64,000 bases of DNA, taken from Ancylobacter sp. SL191. Its GTDB lineage: Bacteria; Pseudomonadota; Alphaproteobacteria; Rhizobiales; Xanthobacteraceae. The notes beneath the pieces are model-generated. The model had not been told where the DNA came from. It saw nothing but the letters and a program-made list of their open reading frames with translations, and did not search any database. Made by a program: the position numbers and the translations under genes. Of the stretch, positions 7,204 through 15,889 are shown one piece after another. The stretch spans positions 4,191,001 to 4,255,000 of the forward strand of contig NZ_CP113056.1 of assembly GCF_026625645.1 (NCBI RefSeq), in the 5' to 3' direction. Position 1 is the stretch's first letter. Each line of letters begins with the position of its first letter.

Positions 7204-8022
7204 ATGTCTCGCCTGAAGGCTGCCTCGGAAGCGACCGGGGAAATGCTGCGCGCCCTGCCGGCGGCGCTGCGCTTCCTGTCCCGCCTGCCGGTGCCGCGCC
7301 TGCCCTTCGAGCCGGCGCAGGACGGCCCGCCCGACCTCGACCGGCTGGCCCCGGCCTTCCCGCTCGCCGGTGCACTCATCGGCCTGACTGGCGCTCTCAC
7401 TGCACTGACTTTTGCACTCATCGGCCTGCCCTCACTGGTCGTCGCGACCCTCGCCGTGATGGTGCTCGTCATCGTCGCCGGCGGGCTGCATGAGGACGGG
7501 CTGGCCGATGTCGCCGACGGCCTCGGCGGTATGACGGTAGCGCGCCGGCTGGAGATCATGCGCGACAGCCGGCTCGGCAGCTTCGGCGTGCTGGCGCTGA
7601 TCCTTGCCGTGACGCTGCGCGTCTTCACGCTGCAAGCCCTTCTGGACATTGATCTTTTCGCGACCTCGGCGGCGCTGCTGGCGGCCGGCGCAGTGGGGCG
7701 CCTCGCCCCGGTGCTCATGCTCGCCGCCCTGCCCCCGGCCCGGCCGGAAGGTCTCGGCCATGGCGCGGGGCGCCCCTCCGTCCCGGCGCGGTGGAAAGCG
7801 GGCGGCCTCGCGCTCGTGATCGCCGCCCTCACGGTTATCCCCGGCTTTGGCACGGGCGCGCTGGCAGGCGGCCTTGTCCTTGGTTTTCTTGGCTTTTCCG
7901 CCCTCGCCCGCCTTGCCCGCGCCCAATTCGGCGGCCAGACCGGGGATGTCGCCGGCGCGGCGGCCCTCCTGGTCGAGATTGCCTTCCTGCTGGGTCTGCT
8001 TATCTTCGCGCGGCATCCTTGA
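7204..8022 (+). CDS. cobS: Adenosylcobinamide-GDP ribazoletransferase (cobalamin synthase)
   Basis: A 272-residue polytopic inner-membrane enzyme joining adenosylcobinamide-GDP and alpha-ribazole (phosphate) in the last step of cobalamin assembly. The diagnostic GGLHEDGLADVADGLGG (about residues 96-112) and the late GGQTGDVAGA are present among hydrophobic spans. ATG 7204 follows GGAGCC closely after the bluB stop. With cobT and bluB it completes lower-ligand attachment; corrin-ring genes are not in the window. Confidence 0.95.
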   Translation: MSRLKAASEATGEMLRALPAALRFLSRLPVPRLPFEPAQDGPPDLDRLAPAFPLAGALIGLTGALTALTFALIGLPSLVVATLAVMVLVIVAGGLHEDGLADVADGLGGMTVARRLEIMRDSRLGSFGVLALILAVTLRVFTLQALLDIDLFATSAALLAAGAVGRLAPVLMLAALPPARPEGLGHGAGRPSVPARWKAGGLALVIAALTVIPGFGTGALAGGLVLGFLGFSALARLARAQFGGQTGDVAGAAALLVEIAFLLGLLIFARHP

Positions 8023-8036
8023 GCGTTCCGAATCCG

Positions 8037-8207
8037 ATGCCCGCACCCGTCTCGACACCCTGCGTCTCGATCTGCACGCTCGACGCCAGCCGGCAACATT
8101 GTACCGGCTGCGGCCGCACGCTTCATGAGATCGGCGCCTGGAGCACGATGAGCGAGACCGAGCGCCGCGCCGTCATGGCCCGCCTCAACCGGGAGGCGGG
8201 GCAATGA
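8037..8207 (+). CDS. Small cysteine-rich DUF1289 protein
   Basis: A 56-residue protein with the DUF1289 pattern: PCVSICTLD, then CTGCGRT and EIGAWSTMSETERRAVMARL. Four cysteines suggest metal binding. The function is unknown. It starts 14 bp after cobS and its stop overlaps the next gene by four bases (ATGA), so it is probably co-transcribed with both. Confidence 0.8.
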   Translation: MPAPVSTPCVSICTLDASRQHCTGCGRTLHEIGAWSTMSETERRAVMARLNREAGQ

Positions 8208-8929
8208 ACCATGACCGCCTGATGTGGATCATCCTCATCGGCCTCGCCGCCGGTGTCGGGCTGATGGTGTGGGCCTCCCAGCACGGCCCGGTGGCCGGGC
8301 TCGATGTGGATTCGCTCGCTTATGCCGTGGGTTACACGGCCTTCGGGCTCATCATCGCCGCCAGCCTGCTCGCCACTTTTTCCGGCCGGCTGGGCGAGGC
8401 GCTGCGTGCGGCGGCGCTCTGGCTGGTGATTTTCTGCGTGCTCGGCGTCGGCTATACCTACCGTTTCGAGCTGCACGCCGTCGCCTATCGCGTGCTGGCG
8501 GAGCTGGCGCCGGGCTATGCCGTGCCGCTCGCCCATGACGGAGGGCCGTCGGTCGAGGTCGCCCGCGCCCGCGACGGCGACTTCAATGTACGCGTGGAGA
8601 TCAACGGTACAAAAATACCCATGCTCGTTGACACCGGCGCCTCAAGCGTCGTGCTGACGCCGGAGGACGCCGTGGCCGCCGGCCTGCCCATCGAGTTCAT
8701 CCGCTACGACATCCCCATCGACACCGCCAATGGCCGCGGCCGCGCCGCCGCCGTAGTGCTCGACCGGGTAGAGATCGCCGGCTCCATCGCCGAACGCGAC
8801 GTCCCCGCCCTCATCGCGAGCCCCGGCACGCTGAAGCACAGCCTGCTCGGCATGAGCTTCCTCTCGCGCCTCGCCAGTTTCGAGATCCGCGGCGAGAAGC
8901 TGGTGATGCGCGCTAAGGTCGCGCAATAG
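8204..8929 (+). CDS. Membrane-tethered retropepsin-like aspartic protease (TIGR02281 family)
   Basis: A 241-residue protein with three hydrophobic helices (about residues 7-25, 42-60 and 68-88) followed by a single retropepsin-like lobe. The active site is VDTGAS near residue 144, and the C-terminal LLGMSFLSRL is typical of the clan AA TIGR02281 group. Such single-lobe proteases act as dimers; the substrate is not known. Its ATG overlaps the DUF1289 stop. Confidence 0.85.
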   Translation: MNHDRLMWIILIGLAAGVGLMVWASQHGPVAGLDVDSLAYAVGYTAFGLIIAASLLATFSGRLGEALRAAALWLVIFCVLGVGYTYRFELHAVAYRVLAELAPGYAVPLAHDGGPSVEVARARDGDFNVRVEINGTKIPMLVDTGASSVVLTPEDAVAAGLPIEFIRYDIPIDTANGRGRAAAVVLDRVEIAGSIAERDVPALIASPGTLKHSLLGMSFLSRLASFEIRGEKLVMRAKVAQ

Positions 8930-8931
8930 CT

Positions 8932-9768
8932 TCAGAATCCGGCGAGAGCGATCACGAATCGCAGGCCGACAAGCAGCAGATAGAGCCCGAAGCCGACCTC
9001 AAGCTGGCGCTTGGTGAAGGCGTGCGCCAGCCGCGCGCCGAGCGGCGCCGCCAGCGTCGCCACGCCGCCGACCAGCACGAGGCCGGGCAGCGAGACATAA
9101 CCGATGGAGAGCGGCGGCAAGTTCGGCAGGTGCGGAATTCCGCTGATGACATAGCCGATGGTGCCGGGCACCGCGATCAGCGCGCCGAGCCCCGCCGAGG
9201 TCGCGATCGCCGTGTGGATCGGCACGCGGTAGAGCGTGAGCACCACCGTGGCGATTCCGCCGCCGCTGATACCGATCAGCGGTGAGGCGAGGCCGATGCC
9301 GAAGGCATAGGCGGACATGGCGAGCCGCCCCGGCAGCTTGTCCGCCAGAACCCAACTCTCCCGCCCGAACAACAGCTTACCGGACATCAGCACCGCGAAG
9401 GCGACGAAGGCGATCTTCAGCACAACGTCATCAGACACCGCCGCCAGTGCCGTACCGGCGATAACGCCGACGACCAGCGGCGCGGCCCAGATCTTCAGCA
9501 CCGAATTGTCGATCTTGGTGCGGGCGCGGTGGGCGAAATAGGAGCGCAGCGCCGTCGGCACGATGATGGCGAGCGCCGTGCCAACCGACAGATGCATCCG
9601 CTCGGAATCGGAAACGCCAACGGCGCCAAAGACTTCGTAGAGCACGGGGACGATGATCGCGCCGCCGCCAATGCCGAACAGCCCGGCGAGGATGCCGGTG
9701 GCAAAGCCCGCCGCCAGCAACGCGCCGGCGAGCCACATCAGATGATCGACCGGAATGGAAGCGAGCAT
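8932..9768 (-). CDS. Sulfite exporter TauE/SafE family membrane protein
   Basis: A 278-residue protein with about eight membrane helices and the glycine-rich repeat pairs of the TauE/SafE family (LAGLFGIGGGAIIVPVL near residues 28-44 and a second copy around PLIGISGGGIATVVL). The family exports sulfite, sulfoacetate or related anions; the substrate here cannot be told from sequence. Its start overlaps the dusA stop, so they are co-transcribed. Confidence 0.88.
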   Translation of the reverse strand: MLASIPVDHLMWLAGALLAAGFATGILAGLFGIGGGAIIVPVLYEVFGAVGVSDSERMHLSVGTALAIIVPTALRSYFAHRARTKIDNSVLKIWAAPLVVGVIAGTALAAVSDDVVLKIAFVAFAVLMSGKLLFGRESWVLADKLPGRLAMSAYAFGIGLASPLIGISGGGIATVVLTLYRVPIHTAIATSAGLGALIAVPGTIGYVISGIPHLPNLPPLSIGYVSLPGLVLVGGVATLAAPLGARLAHAFTKRQLEVGFGLYLLLVGLRFVIALAGF

Positions 9769-10781
9769 CAGGCCACCAGCGCCGTACGCGCATCACGCCG
9801 CGCCTCGGCCCGGCGCACCTCGTCCAGCGCCGCGCGCAGCACCGGCAGTCCCGCCTCGGGCTTCACGCCCTCGGTCGCTAGGTGCCGGCGATAGGCCCGC
9901 GCCCCCGGCCGGCCGGTGAACAGGCCGAGCATGTGGCGGGTAATATCATGCAGTCGCCCGCCCCCCTCCAGATGGCCGGCGACATAGGGCTCGAACGCCT
10001 CCACCGCCGCAAAGCCATCCGCATGCGGCGCGGCCTCGCCGAACAGCACCGGATCGACCTCCAGCAGCACATCGGGGTTCTGGTAGGCGGCGCGGCCGAG
10101 CATCACGCCATCGACATGGGCGAGATGGCCAAGCACCTCATCCATCGTGACAATTCCACCATTGATGCTCACCGGCACCTGCGGCAGGCGCTGCTTGAGC
10201 CGGTAGACGCGATCATAATCCAGCGGAGGAATGTCGCGATTTTCCTTCGGCGACAGACCCTGCAGCCAGGCCTTGCGGGCATGGACGATCAGCCCATCCG
10301 CACCTGCAGCGAGCACCGCGTCGGCGAGCGCGTCGAGCGCTGGCTCGGGGTCTTGCTCATCCACGCCAATGCGGCATTTCACCGTGACGGGGATGGCGAC
10401 CGCCGCCTTCATCGCCGCGATACAGGTGGCGACCAGAGCCGGATCGCGCATCAGGCACGCGCCGAAATTGCCGCCCTGCACCCGATCCGAGGGGCAGCCG
10501 ACATTCAGGTTGATCTCGTCATAGCCCCACGCCGCGCAGATCAGCGCCGCCTTGGCGAGCGCCTCGGGGTCGGAACCACCGAGCTGCACGGTAACGGGAT
10601 GCTCCACCGCCGAGAAACCGAGCAGCCGCTCACGGTCGCCGAAGATGACGGCATTGGCGGTCACCATCTCCGTATAGAGCCGTGCCCGGCGCGACAGCAC
10701 CCGATGGAACGCCCGGCAATGCCGGTCGGTCCAGTCCATCATAGGGGCGACAGAGAATCTAAGCGACTGTTTCTGCAACAT
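9768..10781 (-). CDS. dusA: tRNA-dihydrouridine(20/20a) synthase
   Basis: DusA is an FMN enzyme that reduces uridines 20 and 20a in the tRNA D-loop using NADPH. The 337-residue sequence begins with the RFSVAPMMDWTDRHCR motif typical of DusA, carries the catalytic cysteine in GGNFGACLM (about residue 109) preceded by NLNVGCPSDRVQ, and has VKCRIGVD and the phosphate-binding SINGGI. The first gene of a two-gene operon with the TauE-like exporter. Confidence 0.95.
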   Translation of the reverse strand: MLQKQSLRFSVAPMMDWTDRHCRAFHRVLSRRARLYTEMVTANAVIFGDRERLLGFSAVEHPVTVQLGGSDPEALAKAALICAAWGYDEINLNVGCPSDRVQGGNFGACLMRDPALVATCIAAMKAAVAIPVTVKCRIGVDEQDPEPALDALADAVLAAGADGLIVHARKAWLQGLSPKENRDIPPLDYDRVYRLKQRLPQVPVSINGGIVTMDEVLGHLAHVDGVMLGRAAYQNPDVLLEVDPVLFGEAAPHADGFAAVEAFEPYVAGHLEGGGRLHDITRHMLGLFTGRPGARAYRRHLATEGVKPEAGLPVLRAALDEVRRAEARRDARTALVA

Positions 10782-11162
10782 TATTTCGTGACTTCAAGGA
10801 ACGGTGCGGCCTCGTGCGCGCGCATGTGCGGTAACGATACGCTCCCATCTCCGATTTTTCGACGCGCGCGTGCACACGGAGCGCACACGGATTGGCCCTT
10901 TCACTAAACTAAAATCCGCCTCCTGGAGAGCCCGGATCCGTCGGAAGGGCTGCAGATCAGCCGGGCGAGGAGAGGAATCGCCGGCCGACGCGGCATAAAC
11001 GTGACCTCATCATCACCATGCTCGCCCTCTTGGATGCAGTCATCGCGGAGCCAGACCCGCTAGGTCGCCGGAGAGCGCAGCTCCCGGTTCGAGCGGATAT
11101 CCGCCGCTGCCCCGGACGATCGTCCGGCGGAAGCGGGAGCGCCGCATGCTGAGCGCAGCCGT
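10782..11162. other. 381-bp gap with no supported gene
   Basis: The dusA promoter should lie at the left end. No ORF on either strand has family-like features, and no RNA gene or strong repeat was seen. The LysR gene on the minus strand ends at 11163. Confidence 0.5.
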
Positions 11163-12107
11163 CTAGGACGCGTCTGTTTCGCGGTCTCGGGCCGACCAGG
11201 CCGGGGGCACCATTCCGAATGAAATCTCCTTCTGCGCGGCCACGAGCATGTCCACGAAGGCCGTCACCTTGGGCGGGCGGAAGCGTGCGGTGGGATAGAC
11301 CGTGTGGATGCCGCCGGACGGCAATTGCCACGCGGGCAGCACATGGATCAATCGCCCGGCTGCGAGATCCTCCGCCACGAGAAAGTCCGGCAGGATGGAA
11401 AGCCCACCGCCGGCCTTCACCGCCGCGAGTACGCCGGGTGTCGTGTCGATGGCAATGGTAGCCTGCAGGCGTGCGGTCTGCCGGTCGAGGTCACCGCGCG
11501 CGAACGACCAGAGCAAGGGTTCGCGCAGGGCGAGATTGGCGATGAAGGGCAAGGCCATCAGATCTTCCGGCGCACGCAGCGGTGCGATGCGATCGGCGAA
11601 GACGGGGCTCGCGACCAGCAATTGATCGAACGAACCGATCTTGCGCGCCTGAAGACTTGAATCCACCAGCCAGCCGACCCGGATGGCCAGATCGATGCGG
11701 CCGGAAACGAGATCGACCGTATCGTCGCTCAGCGTCAGTTCCACCCGGCAGGCAGGAAAGCGGGCCGTAAAAGCGGAGGCGAGCGGCGCGACAAGGGCCG
11801 TGCCGTAATCGTTCGGGGCGGTGATGCGCAGCGTGCCCGTCGGCGAAGCCGCAGCCTGCGCCAATTCATCGAAGGCATCTTCGGCGTCGCGCAGGATCAT
11901 GACGCAGCGCGCGTGAAACCGCCGCCCGGCCTCTGTCGGTTCGACGCGCCGCGTCGTGCGCACCAGAAGGCTGCTCCGCACGTCCCGTTCGAGCTGTGCC
12001 ACCTGCTGGCTCACCACGGCCTTGGTGATGCCGAGCCGTTCGGCGGCCCGGGTGAACGAGCCAGTGTCGACCACGGCCGCGAAATAGGCCAGCCGGTTGA
12101 GATTCAC
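11163..12107 (-). CDS. LysR-family transcriptional regulator
   Basis: A 314-residue regulator with the N-terminal winged helix (NRLAYFAAVVDTGSFTRAAERLGITKAVVSQQVAQLE) and a C-terminal effector domain. The frame can be read from a TTG at 12128, but GTG 12107 is better: AGAGG stands nine bases before it and the helix-turn-helix then begins where the family normally begins. It is divergent from the DsbA-like gene at 12221, which it probably controls through the inverted repeat at 12129-12155. Confidence 0.88.
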   Translation of the reverse strand: MNLNRLAYFAAVVDTGSFTRAAERLGITKAVVSQQVAQLERDVRSSLLVRTTRRVEPTEAGRRFHARCVMILRDAEDAFDELAQAAASPTGTLRITAPNDYGTALVAPLASAFTARFPACRVELTLSDDTVDLVSGRIDLAIRVGWLVDSSLQARKIGSFDQLLVASPVFADRIAPLRAPEDLMALPFIANLALREPLLWSFARGDLDRQTARLQATIAIDTTPGVLAAVKAGGGLSILPDFLVAEDLAAGRLIHVLPAWQLPSGGIHTVYPTARFRPPKVTAFVDMLVAAQKEISFGMVPPAWSARDRETDAS

Positions 12108-12128
12108 GTCGATGGACCTCTCGGACAA

Positions 12129-12155
12129 ACACTGTGTGTTTTTAACATACAGTGT
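12129..12155. promoter_or_regulatory. Nested inverted repeat in the LysR/DsbA divergent promoter
   Basis: Outer arms ACACTGT (12129-12135) and ACAGTGT (12149-12155) enclose an inner TGTT-TTT-AACA palindrome (12137-12147) that fits the T-N11-A LysR box pattern. It lies between divergent genes, where LysR regulators normally bind. Confidence 0.6.
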
Positions 12156-12220
12156 GTCTGTTTTGTTGGTCTTCTTCGTTCAATCCCGCTGTGGCATGCC
12201 TGCCGTCATAGGAGACCGCT

Positions 12221-12889
12221 ATGAGCGATACGATCACCGGCATCATCACGGGCACGATCCATGTGGGCTACCTCTTCGATCCGCTCTGCGGCTGGTGCTA
12301 TGGCGCCTCCCCGGCCATCGAGCGGCTGATCGCCCAACCGGACATCGCCCTGGAGCTGATGCCCACCGGCCTTTTTGCCGGCCCCGGCGCCCGGCCGATG
12401 GATGCGGGCTTCGCGGACTATGCCTGGAGCAATGACCAGCGCATCGCCCGCCTGACCGGCCAGCCCTTCAGCGACGCCTACCGTCACAAGGTTCTGGCGG
12501 ACCGCACACGCCTGTTCGATTCCGGCCCGGCGACGCTGGCGATCGTCGCCGTCGCGCGTGTCGCCCCGGCGCGGGCGTTCGAGGCGCTGAAGGCCATCCA
12601 GCACGCCCGCTATGTGGACGGCCGAGACATCACCGACACCGCCGTCCTCGGGCAGGTGCTGCGCGCGCTCGACATGGGCGAGGTCGCCGACCGGCTCCCC
12701 GCTCCCGATGAGGCGCTGCTCGCGGTCTACCGCGCCCGCGTCGAGACCGCCCGCCGCGAGATGCGTCGCCTCGGCGCCGATGGGGTGCCGTCGCTCGCTG
12801 TCGGCCACGCCGCGGCTTCCCGGCTTGTGCGCGGCAATGCCCTGTTCGGCAGCATGGACATGCTGGTCGCCGCACTGAAGGCGGCCTGA
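12221..12889 (+). CDS. DsbA-family thioredoxin-fold oxidoreductase
   Basis: A 222-residue cytoplasmic protein (no signal peptide) with the active-site CGWC at residues 23-26 in an LFDPLCGWCYG context, and the cis-proline loop DGVPSLAVG near 188-196. This resembles the FrnE/2-hydroxychromene isomerase branch of the DsbA superfamily. It heads a group with the metallo-beta-lactamase-fold and SnoaL-like genes and faces a LysR regulator, suggesting a response to reactive or aromatic compounds. Substrate unknown. Confidence 0.85.
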   Translation: MSDTITGIITGTIHVGYLFDPLCGWCYGASPAIERLIAQPDIALELMPTGLFAGPGARPMDAGFADYAWSNDQRIARLTGQPFSDAYRHKVLADRTRLFDSGPATLAIVAVARVAPARAFEALKAIQHARYVDGRDITDTAVLGQVLRALDMGEVADRLPAPDEALLAVYRARVETARREMRRLGADGVPSLAVGHAAASRLVRGNALFGSMDMLVAALKAA

Positions 12890-12946
12890 GCGCACCACCG
12901 CGCCGCCGCCCGCCCCTCACCCACCACGTCTCATCAGGAGAGAGCG

Positions 12947-13843
12947 ATGCTCACCCGGAGATCCCTCATGAAAACCACCCTCGCGGCCGGCGCCGCCGCT
13001 GCTTTTGCGCCCGCTGGTCTCGGCCATGCCGCCGGCGGGTTGTCCTGGAAGCACTTCCCCGCGGGGGAAAAGGGCTTCTATCGCGCGCCCGTGCTCGTCA
13101 CCGGCGCCTCCGAGGCGCTGCTGATCGACGGTGGCTTCACCTATGCCGACGGGCGGGCGGTGGCCGAGGCCATCAAGGCCAGCGGCAAGACGCTCACCAC
13201 CATCTATGTCAGCCAGTCCGATCCCGACTATTACTTCAGCCTCAAGCCGATCAAGGAAGCCTTCCCGAACGCGAAGGTGATCGCCGCCTCCGAGACGGTC
13301 GCCGCGATCAAGGCGAGCGTGGAGAAGAAGCTCGCGGTGTGGGGGCCGCAGCTCAAGGAGAACGGCCCGCAGACGCTGGCCGACATCATCATCCCCGAGG
13401 CGTTCGATGGCCCCTCGCTCACCGTCGACGGGGAGGCCGTCGAGATCGTGCCGGCTGAGGGGCTGGCCAACCGCCGTTATCTCTTCGTGCCGTCGCTGAA
13501 CGCGGTGTTCGGCGGAGTGATGATCTTCTCCGGCGTGTATGTCTGGACCGCCGACACCCCGACCAAGGAACAGCGCGCCGCCTGGATCGCCAATCTGGAC
13601 AAGATCGCGGCCCGCAATCCGGCCGTCGTCGTGCCCGGCCACTTGGTGCCGGGCGCCGCTACCGATCTCTCGGGGGTCGAATACACCAAGGCCTATCTCC
13701 TCGCCTTCGAGGAAGAACTCGCCAAGGCCAAGGACTCGGCTGCGCTCAAGGCCGCAATGATCGCCCGCTTCCCGGGCCTCGGCATGGGCGTCGCGCTCGA
13801 TATCGGCGCGAAGGTCGCCACCGGCGAGATGAAATGGGGCTGA
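12947..13843 (+). CDS. Exported metallo-beta-lactamase-fold protein with a degenerate metal motif
   Basis: A 298-residue protein with a twin-arginine type leader (TRRSLMKTTLAAG, cleavage near AHAAG around residue 29). The fold is supported by LLIDGGFTYADG (59-69), the segment at 89-97 and VVVPGHLVPG in the C-terminal half. However the HxHxDH metal motif reads Q90-S-D92-P-D94-Y95, keeping only one Asp of the usual set, although the late PGH histidine remains. It may bind a single metal or none, so hydrolase activity is uncertain. It lies between the DsbA-like and SnoaL-like genes. Confidence 0.75.
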   Translation: MLTRRSLMKTTLAAGAAAAFAPAGLGHAAGGLSWKHFPAGEKGFYRAPVLVTGASEALLIDGGFTYADGRAVAEAIKASGKTLTTIYVSQSDPDYYFSLKPIKEAFPNAKVIAASETVAAIKASVEKKLAVWGPQLKENGPQTLADIIIPEAFDGPSLTVDGEAVEIVPAEGLANRRYLFVPSLNAVFGGVMIFSGVYVWTADTPTKEQRAAWIANLDKIAARNPAVVVPGHLVPGAATDLSGVEYTKAYLLAFEEELAKAKDSAALKAAMIARFPGLGMGVALDIGAKVATGEMKWG

Positions 13844-13844
13844 G

Positions 13845-14243
13845 ATGGGCGCCAATCTCGATCTGATCCGCGCCACCTATGAGGGCACCTCGGAGGAGAA
13901 CGGCCGGAACCTGCTGGCCACTCTTGCGCCCGATGCTTCATGGACGGAGGCAGAAGGGTTCCCCTATGCGGGAACCTATGTCGGACCGGAGGCGATCATT
14001 GCCGGCGTCTTCCGGCGCCTCGGCACCGAATGGACCGGCTATCGCGCCGAGGTCCACACTTTCCTCGAAGACGGCGACCGCGTCGCCGCCTTCGGCATCT
14101 ATTCCGGCATCTACAACGCCACAGGCACGTCGATGCGCGCCGCCTTCGCGCATCTTTATGAGGTGAAGGACGGCAAGATCGCCACCATGACGCAATATGT
14201 CGACAGCGCCATGGTGATGCAGGCCCTTACGCCGAGCGCATGA
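13845..14243 (+). CDS. SnoaL/NTF2-like small protein
   Basis: A 132-residue alpha+beta-barrel protein of the SnoaL-like superfamily (YEGTSEENGRNLLATLAPDASWTEAEGFPYAGTYVG, later FAHLYEVKDGKIATMTQYVDS). These cone-shaped folds act as isomerases, cyclases or ligand carriers; no function can be assigned here. It starts one base after the preceding stop and so belongs to the same operon. Confidence 0.8.
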   Translation: MGANLDLIRATYEGTSEENGRNLLATLAPDASWTEAEGFPYAGTYVGPEAIIAGVFRRLGTEWTGYRAEVHTFLEDGDRVAAFGIYSGIYNATGTSMRAAFAHLYEVKDGKIATMTQYVDSAMVMQALTPSA

Positions 14244-14365
14244 CCGTCTGATGCCTCAAGCCCCGACCACGCCTTCGCTCCCGAGGTCGGTCGGGGAACC
14301 TTGTTTACTGCTGACGACCTGCGTTTCGACGCGATTATCACCCTCCCTCGTGATCTGGCACAGGG

Positions 14366-15415
14366 TCAGACCTTTGCCCCCATCGTGGCTTTCACCGGAG
14401 GAGCCACCTCGGTTCCGAGCAATGTGATCGAGCGCTGCAGGGCCTCGGTCTCCAGCATGGCGGAACTCATCTGGAAGGTCAGGCGCGAGATACCGCCAAG
14501 CGCGTCGTTGGCCGCGAGGATCTTGTCGCGCACCGTTTGCGGGCTTCCGATCAGGAAAGCGCCCTGCGGACCGCACATCGCATCAAATTGCGCCCGCGTC
14601 GCCGTCGACCACCCGCGTTCACGTCCGATCTCGGTGAACATGTGGGCCCAGCCGGGAAAGAAGGCGTCCGTGGCGCTGCGATCGGTGTCGCCGACGAACC
14701 CCATGGCATGAATGCCGACCTTCAGCGTCTCCGGCGCGTGTCCTGCTCGCCGGCCCGCCTCGCGATAAAGATCCACAAGCGGGCGGAAGCGGGCAAAGCT
14801 GCCACCGATGATCGCCACCATCAACGGAAGGCCAAGCGTACCCGCGCGGACAAAGGACTGCGGCGTGCCGCCGACACCGAGCCAAATTGGGATCCTGTCC
14901 TGATGTGGCCGGGGAAAGACACCCTGACCGGTCAGCGCCGGCCGAAACCGGCCGCGCCAGGAGATGGTGGTCTCCTCGCGCAGCTTGAGGAGAAGATCGA
15001 GCTTTTCGGCGAAGAGGGCGTCGTAGTCTTCCTTGGCGAACCCGAACAGGGGATAGGCCTCGCCAAAGGAGCCACGCCCCACGACGATCTCCGCACGGCC
15101 TTTGGCGATGAGATCGATGGTGGCGAAGTCCTGGAAGACCCGCACCGGATCCGCCGCGCTCAGCACCGTCACCGCGCTGGTCAGGCGAATATGCCTGGTG
15201 CGAGCCGCCGCTGCTGCCAGGATGACGGCCGGCGCGGAATCGAGAAACTCCTTGCGGTGATGTTCGCCGATGCCGAACACGTCGAGGCCAACGCGGTCGG
15301 CGGTTTCCACCTCCGCCAGCAAGGCCTCCATCCGGTCCGACGCCGGCAAGGTCTGGCCGGTCGCCGGATTGGGGATGGTGGCCGCAAAGCTGTCGATACC
15401 GATTTCCATGATCAT
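14366..15415 (-). CDS. LLM-class flavin-dependent monooxygenase
   Basis: A 349-residue bacterial-luciferase-like oxidoreductase using reduced FMN or F420. Typical segments are VGLDVFGIGEHH near residue 42, TRHIRLTSAVTVLSAADPVRVFQDFATID (89-117) and IVVGRGSFGE. The N-terminal SFAATIPNPATG matches a subgroup often placed next to azoreductases and DoxX proteins. It is followed upstream by DoxX and azoreductase genes in the same direction, all divergent from a LysR regulator. Substrate unknown. Confidence 0.88.
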   Translation of the reverse strand: MIMEIGIDSFAATIPNPATGQTLPASDRMEALLAEVETADRVGLDVFGIGEHHRKEFLDSAPAVILAAAAARTRHIRLTSAVTVLSAADPVRVFQDFATIDLIAKGRAEIVVGRGSFGEAYPLFGFAKEDYDALFAEKLDLLLKLREETTISWRGRFRPALTGQGVFPRPHQDRIPIWLGVGGTPQSFVRAGTLGLPLMVAIIGGSFARFRPLVDLYREAGRRAGHAPETLKVGIHAMGFVGDTDRSATDAFFPGWAHMFTEIGRERGWSTATRAQFDAMCGPQGAFLIGSPQTVRDKILAANDALGGISRLTFQMSSAMLETEALQRSITLLGTEVAPPVKATMGAKV

Positions 15416-15445
15416 TTCATCTGGCTGCGCTGGACGCTGCTGGAT

Positions 15446-15841
15446 TTAGCGCGCGCGTCGACGCCAGCCATCCAGGCTGAAGCCACCGGCGCCGAACGCC
15501 GCCACCTGCAGAAGACCGCCGGTGATGGCGAGGTTCTTCATGAAGTGAATCATCTGGTTCTGATCGGCGAGGTTGCTGTGGAAGAAGACCGCCGCCGCCA
15601 CGGTGAAGACCGCGACCGCGAGGCTGCTGATCCTGGCGTGATAACCGAGCAGAATGGCGATGCCCCCACCCAGCTCGACGATGACCGCCACGAGATAGGA
15701 GATCAGCGGCAGCGGCAGCCCGGCCGACGCGATATAGGCCTGCGTCGCCTCGGGAGCGGCGACCTTGCTCGCGCCGCTGGCGATGAAGATGAGTGCGATC
15801 AGTGCACGGCCGAGAGCCGCGAGCAGGTTGGTCTGGGACAT
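15446..15841 (-). CDS. DoxX-family membrane protein
   Basis: A 131-residue protein with four membrane helices of the DoxX/SURF4 group: ALGRALIALIFIASGASKV at the N-terminus, VELGGGIAILLGYHAR in the middle, and the FHSNLADQNQMIHFMKNLAITGG segment conserved in the family. Members are linked to thiol stress and quinone metabolism. It stands between the azoreductase and LLM monooxygenase genes. Confidence 0.88.
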   Translation of the reverse strand: MSQTNLLAALGRALIALIFIASGASKVAAPEATQAYIASAGLPLPLISYLVAVIVELGGGIAILLGYHARISSLAVAVFTVAAAVFFHSNLADQNQMIHFMKNLAITGGLLQVAAFGAGGFSLDGWRRRAR

Positions 15842-15889
15842 GATGGATCGAGCCTTGGTTCCGGGAGAGGGGGATGAAGCGATGGGAGT

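Noticed and set aside
5380..8022. Cobalamin riboswitch for the cobT/bluB/cobS genes
   Set aside because: Only about 60 bp separate cobT and bluB, too short for the roughly 200-nt element, and no B12-box-like GCCACTG was found.
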